Below, piece by piece: positions 47,301-59,300 of a stretch of DNA of 64,000 bases (within the stretch, counting starts at the first letter, position 1; every line of letters begins with the position of its first letter). The DNA comes from Siphonodentalium dalli (taxonomy: Eukaryota > Mollusca > Scaphopoda > Gadilida > Siphonodentaliidae), in contig CP136064.1 of the NCBI GenBank assembly GCA_032622095.1, positions 250,916,484-250,980,483 on the forward strand, in the 5' to 3' direction. The position numbers and the translations under genes were made by a program. The notes beneath the pieces were generated by a model that did not search any database, was not told where the DNA came from, and saw only the letters and a list, made by a program, of their open reading frames with translations.

Positions 47301-50300
47301 CTGTTGATTCAAAATTTAAGTGGGCCTTTCAACTAACAAGAGCAGGCATGTTCGCGTGAACTTTTGCATTGCGAAGTTATATTCTGAACAAACAGGCATT
47401 GAGGAAAGCCAAACAGCACGATTTGACAGTCTAACTGCACTGTATCCAGGCCAATAATCTAGTCCACCTGACGTTGGCACTAAATATCTAGAGATATAAA
47501 TATAAGATGTAGAATGCATCAACTCACCGTCCATGAGCAGCCAGTGACCAGTCATTACCCATACGCATACAATAAAGAACGATAAGCAGAAAGCTAAGAT
47601 TTCTGCTGCTGTGTATCGACCACAAAGGCCGAAAGATATTCTGAAATGAAACAAGAACAAATTTAAATAAGTCTCCAAATTTTGTTGTAGTAGGGAACAG
47701 CTGAGAAGGCAACGTGGGTGAAGAAGTCTCCCTATTCTTGCTCATTTCGCCCTAATTTTGCAGCTGGGCGAAGTTTAAGTCGCCCTGAAATTTCCGAGGT
47801 TGACAGAAGAAAATCAGCAAAAATATTCATCCTAATTTACTGCCAACATTGATATGATCTTTAAAAAACACCATAATTCTTATTAACATCTGTATTAACC
47901 AGATTTGGGAGCATATTCACTTCTTAGCGTTGATTGCAGGCAGCTGAGAAAATATCGTAAGGTGTTTACAGTGACGATATTATCACACCTTGCAATGAAT
48001 GAAGATTACAACTCACACACGTTACCATGTGTCAGGTCATCACCCCTTTGTTAAAGTCTTGTAAAGGCTTTGAAAACAAATTCATTTCTGTAACATAATC
48101 TGTACTCAGCTTGATAATTAGATTTTGTTTCGTTTTACTGTAAATTGGCAGCAATTTTTTTTCGTATTCATTAGCATTGTTTATTTTGTTTTGTTATTTT
48201 TCGAATTTCATAAGCGGTTGTAAAAATGCTGTTCATCCAAAATGCTACCATTCTCTATATAAAATGCTACCATTCTCTATATAAAATGCTACCATTCTCT
48301 ATATAAAATGCTACCATTTTCTATATAAAATGCTACCATTCTCTAGCAATGAAGGGTGGGTTAGAAAAATGTATCAACACTTCCGGGTAACTCGCCAAAC
48401 TCCTCAAAACTCTCTCTCTCTATATCACACCGTTCATCTCAGGTGTTTGCGCCATTCTACTCTTCTGCTCAACATCACATGCCATTCAATACAACAGTGT
48501 TTAAACATGCTATTGGAATTAAAATCTCTCTCAGTGCAATACAAGAGGTGTGCACTCGAGTGCTAGCATACCCCCACCGTGGAAAATTTAACCCGCATTA
48601 TCCGTCAACTCAACCAAAAAGATTTTTAACTTTAAAGAAAAATTCGGACTAATAATATCAATATGGTGTCACAAGAAGCTTGTACAGAAAATATTATTGA
48701 AATCGGTTCATATTTGTTAAAGTTATTAAGTCAGACAGAATTTTCTAAGTCAAAATAAGTCGAAAATGAGGTGTAATATTACGAAAAACAGTCTGAGCCA
48801 ATCCCTAGCCACATCATGTAGAGAGGGTATTGTGAGAAGCATGTATACCAAAAATTATTGAAATCGGTTCATATTTGTTAAAGTTATTAAGTCGGACAGA
48901 ATTTTCTAAGTCAAAATAAGTCGAAAAAGAGGCGTAACTTTAAAAAAAAAAGTCGGACCGAACCGCAATAAGCATCATGCGGAGAGACCGTCCTAAGGAG
49001 ATTGCATACAAAAAATTATTGAAATCGGTTCATAGTTGTTCGAGTTATGAGGTCGGACGGACGGACGGACGGACGGACGAACAAATGGGTAGATATGTGG
49101 CTCCGACCTATGTGGCTAGAAATGGTAATGTGGCTTTAGTTTTTATGTGGCTTCTCAAGTAGCCATAAAATTTTATGTGGCTATCAAGTAGTAGATAGTG
49201 ATAAAACTCCAGATTATGGATTCATAACATGTTGGAATTATAGCAGAAGAACGTCCATCTGAAAGCTGTTACGTGGCTAGCCACGCAACGGAAGTTATGC
49301 ACATAAATATCCATTTTACACAAACTTAGCCACATAAGTAGTCATTAGTAAACACAGACAAACGAAAGGAGAAAACGTGACGGACGGACGCAGTCAATCC
49401 AGTATACAATATAGGTATACATATATATATAGAGTATATCATGTCTTGTTCAGTGTCATTCAGATTTATTTCAGCGAATAAAAATCAAATTAAAAATATG
49501 CTTTCACCTACGCCCGTGCAATATAGGGGAGATAAGGTGGGTAAAAAAATGTAACAACACAAGATATATATGCAAACTCTCATTACGTTTGCTGGGCCCA
49601 ACAGGCATGCGACACTCCCTGTGTCTCGCTCTTGCTCTGCACGTGCCACATCCACCTGGTTCCGTGGCATCCTGCTTGCGTTTGCTTGGGTTTATACATG
49701 CACTTACTTTTAAACAACTAACAAAACTAATAAATTTTATCATTACAACACGGGCCCCGTTCTTCATTTCAGAGCACCATATGACTCGTTCTGCAACTAC
49801 AACATCATTAAAGGGACACCTCGGGACTCCACCACCATACCCCATATTAAAGCTTGTGGGCCCTTCCCCACACAACATTCAATTCAACTCAACCTTTGCC
49901 GTGTTCGGATATGACGGTTTTCTATGTACAATATCTCCAATAACAACAATTCGTGGGGTGAAGGAGAAGATCACTCGATCTTTTCGACCATCTACTCTCT
50001 CTACAATTATGTTTGGAGATTATTCATAGTTATTAGAGTGATGATTTGAACATAAAAATTCAATATTTGAACCATTGTTTCATCATTTTATTTAGATATT
50101 ACATATCTCCTATTTTCGTTATATAGGCAACTATTTTACTGTCGATTTCGAAATGCCCTCTTCTCCCTATTGGATGCCCACTTCGCCTTATTTCTGTGAC
50201 AGGGAGAAGTCACTTCTCCCAGGGAGAAGTCACTTCTCCCTTAAAATCAGATCTAGGCAGGTCCCTGTGTTGTAGTCAGGCTAGATATTACATATTAATC

Positions 50301-53300
50301 GTTTGTCGATATTTGACACTGAAGAAACTAGAGATGGGCCTGTCCCAATAGAACTAAGAATAACACCCCCCCCCCCCCCCACCACACAGTGAAATTGGGG
50401 TACACTAAGTATAGCCATAATAACATATTTGTTTTTCTAACAAACAAAAAAGGAATACAAGCTCAGACAAATTTATGCATGTTGCAAAAGTCGAAAAAGG
50501 GGGATAAGTTCTGAATAACTGCAGACGGACCTCATAATCGCAGATGCACAAGTTCCCATGGTACTAAACATATGAACCAAGTTTTTGTTTAAATTGACCA
50601 GAAAATGTAGGAATACAAGCTCCGAAAAAATTGTGCATGTTGCAAAATTTTTTTGTTGTAATAAACTACATGTATCTTTACCAAGGATAAAGGTTTTTTT
50701 TAAGTCAGTGCTACATTATCTTTTTATACTTACTTTTGACCATTAGAGCATGCTCGGAGTATATACTGACACATCGGCAGTAACAGAAATGCAAATGCAA
50801 CTGTGGCAAGAACTGTAAAAGAGAAAATACCGACTCTATGACAAAGTCAATAAGGGGAAAACATTATGTGGACAGAAGTAATTGAACTTAATAACTTTGA
50901 AAAATCTTATGATATAAAAGGCTCACATATGAGTTCAGTGACCTCAAATCACACTGTAGTTATTAATGGCATAAGATGCCTTGATTCAATAAATCCCACA
51001 TACATTGGTAAGTAAAGGTAACCAAGTGTTCGGAGAAGGTTCATGTGAAATAACACAAAATTTTGTAAAACAACTACAAGTATTAACTAGAGGTGTGACT
51101 GTCCCATGGGACTACGGATACCCCCGTGTTTTTAAAATACTAAGATGTTTCACATGTCAGTAAACATTTAGTTAAAATAATAAAATAACAGTTCCCATTG
51201 ATAGTGCACAACCCTAACTCTAATCTTAAACCTATTGACCGAAAAATGTAGGAATAAAAGCTCGAACAAAATTATGCATGTTGCAAAAAAGTTCTAAGTC
51301 GAAAAAGGGGAATAACTCCACAAAAAAAAGTCGGACAGACATCATAATCGCAGGTGCACAGGTTCCCATGGTACTAAATATCTGTGCCAAGTTAAAAACA
51401 AATTGACCTAAAAATGTAAGAATAAAAGCTCGGACAAAATTATACATGTTGTGAAAATTTTCTAAGTCGAAAAAGGGGGAATAACTCCACCAAAAAAGTC
51501 CGACAGACGTCATAATCAATGGTGCACAGGTTCCCATGGTGGTTGATGTCTGTGCCAAGTTTCACGGAAATTGATCAAAAAACGACAAGTACAAGTAAAC
51601 CTAGATGGACTTTGTTCTTATCTTCATTATTAATAACTTTCCAATAATGAGGTTTTGCATGTAAAAAGCATTGTTATGTAAATATTACTATTACATTGGA
51701 TTCAAATCAAAGTTTAATTGGTCCAATAAGATACCAAAGTTTTATCAAAAGCACAGTAATCACCTTTGCCACAGCATTATATTACTGTGGCATCACTTCC
51801 TATTAATTAATATATAGCACCATGTCATGATCTAGAATAGTAACTGATTGCATTCTAAGAATTGTTATTGTTTAATTACTTGCGCCAGTCCATGCTGGAC
51901 GCAAGTAATGTTTTCGGTTCGGATCTTTGTCTGGCTGTCCTTCCGCGAACATGTTACGTCATACCGGAAGTACATACTGTAAATAATGGACACGCAAAAT
52001 ATGAAATGGTTGCATCAATTGTAATTTAAATCCACATATATACTTAATTTGCATCGTCATCTGGTTTTATTTTGGTAATAAATCGTTCATAAATTAACAA
52101 TATTGAATGATTTCTTTCTGGAAACCGATCAAGACGCCATGACGTCACGATGCACATCAGGACGTCACGAGCTACATGGGCGCGCAAAACACCATACATG
52201 ATTGCGTCAATGTCCAGACAGCTGAGACTCGTATTACACGGACTGGCTAAACCATTCCATCTGCCAACAACTTCGTGTTGTTTTATTATAAATATATATA
52301 TACTGCATGAAACCAAAAGTGGGCAATAGTACTGCCCATTAGAAGCCTATTTTATGTAACTTGAAACTCGAGGAAATGAGTTGAGATCAAGTCTAAAAGA
52401 TGCGTACGGAATCGTTTTTTTTTACGCAGAGACAGTGAGGTGCGAACATATTTCTAGAAAGTTAAAAACATTTTCGAAAGATCCTGGTGCATATAAATCA
52501 TGTCCGGCCAAACAGTCGAGCGCGTGGTTCAATTGAAAAACAATTGCACTGAAAAATGTGAATGTGGAAACATAGATTATTAAAATGCCTTATTAATTAA
52601 CTGGGAAAACAAGCTTTCTCATAGACATTCTGATTATAAGTTCCTGAAGACTGTAGATCAGTCGCTAATGGAATGTTCTCATTGACACACTATTAATCAA
52701 AGGCTAGCCAATGGCCGCGTGTCTTTTATTTAAGGCCGTGGCTAAAGAGCGATATACCGATATTTAGTACCAAACGCTAAAGAGCGGTATACCGCTCTTT
52801 AGCTATATATGGACCTGACACGCTAAAGATCGATATCCCGCTCTTTAGCGTTTGGGGCTAAAGAGCGGTATACCGCTCTTTAGTACCAAATGCTAAATAC
52901 CGCTCTTCAGCATTGGCGCTAAAGAACGGTATACTGCTATTTAGTGACAAACGCCTAAGAACGGTGTACCTGTCATACACTCAAGAGTGGTGTACACTGG
53001 CGGTCTAAACCGCAATTTAGCTATACATGGTCCTGGCGCGATAAAGAACGGTCTTTCATTATCACCCGTACTGTACTATCTTTAGTGTCCGGCTACAAAG
53101 AGCGGTATACCGCTCTTTAGCCCTCATCGCTAAAGAGCGGTATACCGTTCTGTGTCCCTCAGTGCTAAAGAGGGGTATACCGCTCTTTATAGCCACTCCG
53201 TTTATTTAATTGTGTCGGTATTTGTAATTTACTTTGATGGTTTTTGCCACTGAAGTGCAATGGCATACACACTTGATGTCATTCTAGTCAAAATAGTAAT

Positions 53301-56300
53301 TTAACCCAATTGGTATATATATAATATGGCATCATTGGCAACCAATCGTGTTCACGGCCTTTATATGAACGATGTCTATATTGTTCTATAAATATGTCAA
53401 ACAACTCGTACGTATTACTAAGACTAGCATTAGTTTAATAGATCAACTTGAGATAACAGAGATATTCTGTCCGTACACACAACTATTTCAGCGATGGATG
53501 AATGAGATTTGATATCTAGAATTTTGTTATCGATCTCTCTCAAACGAGGGGCCAGCACCCGTGGTTCAAACGGTTGTTGGTAAGACACCGCAACACATGC
53601 CAAATGTGTGATGGGCGCAAGTATAGGCAGCTCCAGTGAGTGCATTCAAGTTACAGATATTGTTTACCCACAACTGTGCTGAAAATCTCAATTCTAAATG
53701 TATGTTTACATTGAAAAAAATGAATTGACTATAACTCAGTTGCATGGGGTGATATTATGCTGAAGAATCTCTTTACCCCTTTCAGTGCCAGGTCCGATTT
53801 TTGTATCAACCCATATACCCTGTGCCAATGCATTCTCTTATATATGCGAGTCGACCATAGGTCGCCTCGCATATATAAGAGAATGCATTGGCTAAACAAT
53901 TTTTCATCATTTGTTATTATTTTTTACAATTTTTTACAATTTTAATAATTTTGTCTTATATTCTTTAACAGACTTATTTTGTAGGTTCAGTGCCAGGGAA
54001 TCTTACGTTTTTCATGGGCATCAAAATTATTACTATGAATACTTGGTGATAGTTTTGAGTTATAACATGCCCCTAAGGTTTTATCCAGTTTGTTTTTAAA
54101 TTCGCTATAGCATGCTTAAGCATACCCAAAAAAAAAATTCAACCCAAAAAAATCTATAAACAAAAACAAAATTTTTAACTGAAAGGGTTAAAGTCCTGTT
54201 AGCTAGTGTCTGATATCGGCTGAGCTGAGGCAAATGTCTAGGCAAAAAGAAATTTCATCTATTTTATTTTGGCTGAGGCAAATCTCAGAACCAATGTTTT
54301 GTGCATAAATGAAACAAATTCCTGCAGAAATCGTCATCATGTTGCGCTGTGGAAGTCTGCAGACAGCAAAAATTGATTGTTGAAAGCCCAAGGACTACTG
54401 AGATAACAACAGCCAAATGAAAATATTTTTTGCCAAATTCTTTTAGAATTTGCCAAATGCTATCTATCCCTGATAGTACCATTTTCTGCAACATTAACTC
54501 TTATGTTTCAACAGTAGAGGTTTGAATGACTTTTGATATCAATAGGAAGCAGTTAGTTAATAATTATACTGCATCTCCATTGTGGTTTATTGTACAACAA
54601 TAAACCAATCAACGTCTCACTGAACAATAAAATGATAGCAGGGTTGTTTCATCACAAGGGCACACCACAAGAGGATTAGCTATGTAAACACCACCACACT
54701 AAATAGGCCTACGGGTAATCCCTTCACCCATCAATACTGATAGCTATCAGATTAACTGCATCTTAATAGAGGTGTTAACTTTTCCAAAACCATACAAAAC
54801 ACCACTAATATAATTATATTGTAAGTGTTTCCTGAAATGAATAGTTTTGATTGACCAATATTTGTCAACAGTCTTGAGGAATTAAAAAGTGACTTGCCAA
54901 ATGAATTTTTTTTTGTCAAATGTGAATTATTTTTGCCATTGGCAAATTTGGCAAGTGGCAGCGCTAACACTGGATTAACAATGATAATCAGCAAATTTAT
55001 TAAAGCCAGACCCAATCAAGGTCTGTCAAGGATGATAAGAGGCCAAGTTCTAATTGTGAACTGAAATTATAGTTTAATATGTAGAGCATGCAACTACATG
55101 TATGTGGATCCTAGACTTTTTAGCTGAGGAAATATTTCTGGCCTGATCACAGGTAATTTTTTGCTTATTAACCCTTTCAGTGCCAGGGGCCGATCTCGTC
55201 GGCCCTAATTTACGGTCTGTAAAATCGGCTCTAAAATTTTTTTTTTTTTGGGTATGCTTAAGCATGCTATAGCGAATTTAAAAACAAACTTGTTAAAACC
55301 TTAGGGGCATGTTATAACTCAAAACTATCACCAAGTATTCATATATCTCCTTGCTTCTCACGACAACAACATTATACTATAATTATGATAGCTTGATTCC
55401 TTCCCGTCTGACCCCCCTCTACACTTAATGAAGAGCGGGCGCGTAACAAAAGGGGAGCAAACTTAATAAAAGCCCTTGGGCTTGTTGTTTAATCCCCTTT
55501 CCAATCATCCCATTATATATATATTATTCTGTCTTTAAAATAATGTAAAATATTTGTCAAATGTTTAAATATGTTATTATTGATTGGAATAAAATATGTT
55601 TACATCAAGTATTCATAGTAATAATTTTGATGCCCATGAAAAACGTAAGATTCCCTGGCACTAAACCTACAAAATAAGTCTGGCACTAAAAGAGAGTAGA
55701 ATATAAGAAAAAATTATTAAAATTGTAAAAAATAATAACAAATGATGATTTTTTTTTAGGCCAATGCATTCTCTTATATATGCGAGGCGACCTATGGTCG
55801 ACTCGCATATATAAGAGAATGCATTGGCACAGGGTATATGGGTTGATACAAAAATCGGACTTGGCACTGAAGGGGTTAACAGGGCTGACTTTATTCTGTT
55901 CCTGCTAATAGGTCTAGAGACAAGTGTTAGCCATCTCCAATATAAACTGATTCTTTATGTAATATTATATTGCAGATGGTAAATACTTAAATAACACTTT
56001 GATTTTAATATAATAAAAATGTCCACTAACTGTGTTTTAGTTGTCCACTATCACGGGTCCACAAGGTTTTGTTTCGATTCGAAACCCAGATGATTCGGTT
56101 CCCCTGTTAGACCGAAAATCTAAGGTTCGCAGTGCCCTATACTAACCCGCATAGCAGGCTAGCATCACTAAATTCACCCTCTTGGGACCTAATTCTGCTT
56201 AGGTAGCAATACACGATTTCCAGCAATTTTGCCAACCTGGGAGGGGGTACTGTACTTCAAATCAATGCTAAGCCATTATCATTGGCATATATCCAATCAA

Positions 56301-59300
56301 GCATGTTTTAATTTCGACAGAAATTTTAGGTGTAATCATTTAAATGTACTTTTGGTTCTTCGTACAATATGTCATTGAGTTATGCCCCTTGGTTTGCACA
56401 CACAAAATTTTACCCATTTTTTCACTCAAATTGGCCATTTTCTACCCAAAAACAGACCATGATAGAGCGAATGTCAGTAAATAAGATTCTTCCACCTGAT
56501 AGAGCTATGATAGAGCTGAGAAATATTTGAAATAGAAAAAAAGTTATCGTAACAATTTGAAAAAAAAGTCTTGCGAGCCCAGATGACAGAATTCAGGGGA
56601 GAGAAATCGGGCTATTTTCCTGTAACCAATAACACAGAGTTGGCCTTCACTGAATTACGAAAACCCTGTTGCGTATCCAAATTTTTCACTTTTTTGAGAA
56701 CTTTCCCAGTTTTGTAAAATAAATAAACCTTCAAACCAGTAACGACACAGTTAACACAGACTACACTGGCCGTTATGCCCCCCAGATACTTATATTTCTA
56801 TTTTTCAGACCCCCTACAACCTGTGAAATCGTGTACTGCTACCTTAGGCCTATGTGCTGGGAAGTATCTATAGTGTCAAATTAACATTGTTTAAGTAACA
56901 TTTTCCATTCTGTTCAGTTTCTATATCCCCTAATTTGCAGAAGATAAAATGCACATTCGAGGTAACAATTGAGAGGACATCAACTTCAACAGGGGATCTT
57001 CAATCTGATCCTAGGTCTCCCATAACCAGCATTTGAGGCCTAAGCAGATTGAGGCTCCCAGAGGGTGAAGTTGGTTAAGCTAGCCCGCTGTGCGAGATAG
57101 CTTCATTAAATTCACCCTCTAGGGACCTCATTCTTCAAATGTCAGACACACTATTTCAAGGCTTGGGCTGTAGGATGTGGGGACAATAGCGTTATTGTTA
57201 TCTCCGGCAAAATCGTGAGCTACATGAAGATTTAAAACGATGTGAAACATTCAGGTAGGGTGATCACATAGAAATGGAGAATAATCTTTTTCAAAGTAGT
57301 TATTTTTACAAATATTATATCCAAATTTATAACACCCATCATCTTTCTTATATATTAATTAAATGTAGTTACTCTCGATCGCGAAATCATTTTTGTTAGT
57401 TTATCGCTGATAGTTGTATCCCGAATCTAGAAGTAAATAATTACAATTGAGCATAGTTCGGACGACGTTTTCTATTGAGTGGTATGGTCGATTTGTTTGA
57501 GATTTTCGGCAAAGTTAGTAGAATGCTACATTCTTCCAGTTGGTATAGCGCCTGAATAAAATACATTGTAACTTATCAGCTTCACACACCCAAACAAGTC
57601 CATTATATGTCTTTTAAACCTGGATGTCACTTTTTGAAAATCTGCGTGCACCTCCGATGTTGCCGGAGATAACTTAGTTGGTAAAATGTTATTAGTACTG
57701 ACCTGAGGTAAAGATGGCAAATATCACCTGAAGTGAATCAAAGAATAGGAACATGACGAGCAGCGAGATGGAGGCTCCGATCGGCAGAAACAATGCCTGA
57801 CATGTATTGATAGTCTGTGTGGCTACAATGGAGAAGGAAATCATTTTTGTAAAAACAATCCATACAAATATAGTTCATGTGATATCAAGGTATTCAGGGA
57901 CCAGCCGAGAAGTTTCAAATTGGGAGAAGTCACGGCTCATTTGCTTAATAGGGAGAAGTGGGCAACATATGGAAAAGTCATCATGGCTAAATGTCAGTTT
58001 ACACCCAGTTCTGGTTAAACCCGACTTGAATAGCCATGGTACACAATACTAGGTTTCGAGAAAATCATGCTGTGTTCTATTACCAAATAGCTCTGTGTCA
58101 CTATAAATAACTTCTCATGCGCCCATGCAGTATAATGCCACAGCACACACACATAGCTTTACCAATGATAGTATCACCTGTATAATTATAATTGGATGCT
58201 TCAAACTGGCCCTATTTATTGTTACGTGACAAATCTGCGACTGTAGACATTCCAACACTCGCCCAAATGGCTACATCGCTTTGCTGATACCATGTTGTGA
58301 TTGTTTGAGACTGACGTAATGCTTGTTTGTGGTAATAGGGATCCTCCAAATACTCAGTACTGCGTGATAGCTGTTGAGTGTGTTTTAATCAGAACTGGTT
58401 TACACCCAAACGCCATGTATCTACCGTATGATCCAGTAATTATTATGCAGGCTAGCATCATCAAATGCACCCTCTGGGGACCACATTCTGCTCAGGGACC
58501 AGCCTGGACCAGATTTTCAGGGCGAAATGACTTCGCCCTACTATAAAAATAAGGCGAAGTGGCCGTTCTATAGGGCGAAGTGAGTCTACAAAATTTAAAT
58601 TGATCAGTACTACGACAGGAGTCGCTATAGAACGAAAATAGGAGAGATGAAATATGTCAATTAAACTTATGAAACAATGGTTGAAATATGGAGTCATTAT
58701 GTTCACTTCATGACCCTAATAACTATTAATAATACCCAAACATAATTGTGAGAGGATAGCAGCATTTTATATCGTAATTGTGAGAGAATGACAGGATTTT
58801 ATTTCATATTTTTCGGGTTGTTAAAAATGCCAACAATATTTATCAAACAGAAACGAAACGAAATCATGAACACTTTTACTGCGCTCTGTTAGTAATCCCG
58901 TTCGAAATTTTAATATGCTTCACAAATGAATTTGTTTTAAAATTTCTTTAACCAAACTCCATAGAGGGAGTGATGAATTGACACATTGTGAGAGGTGTGA
59001 GTTGTAATCTTCTTGTAAGGTGTGGTAATCACGGTAATCTAAAAATAACAACAACCAGATTAACACTTGGGACCCGACGATGTTTTCACAGCTGCCAGTA
59101 ATCAGACTCCGTTGTCAACATGCTTCCAGATTGGAGCATTACAGGTGTTAATTGTTTTATAACACCATGATACACCCTGATAGTGGAGTATTGTGTGCAA
59201 TCACAGTTGACAGTTGTAAATTATCATAAATTATTTGGGGCATTTTGCCGAATTTCGTCAGTCAACTTTGGAATTTTTAGGGCGACTTGAACTTCGCCCG

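Larger units (their letters stand above)
47691..50267. mobile_element. hAT-like element, 2.6 kb, with 8-bp duplication
   Basis: TAGGGAACAGCTGAGAAGG at the left and ATCTAGGCAGGTCCCTG at the right. The 8-mer TGTTGTAG flanks both ends (47683-47690 and 50268-50275). Subterminal GGGCGAAGT/GGGAGAAGT words match the 882-bp copy at 58493-59374. No transposase was recognised; it carries a 21-bp tandem repeat and an ACGG-tailed repeat. It lies in the sppl3 intron 47641-50733. Confidence 0.8.

Noticed and set aside
49504-50029. Open frames of 124 and 146 codons on opposite strands within the hAT-like element, as a possible transposase
   Set aside because: No BED finger, DDE or hAT C-terminal wording is visible, and the two frames overlap antisense.
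52741-53194. CRISPR-like array
   Set aside because: Repeats are palindromic and unequal, spacers vary widely in length, and the context is a eukaryotic intron with no cas genes.
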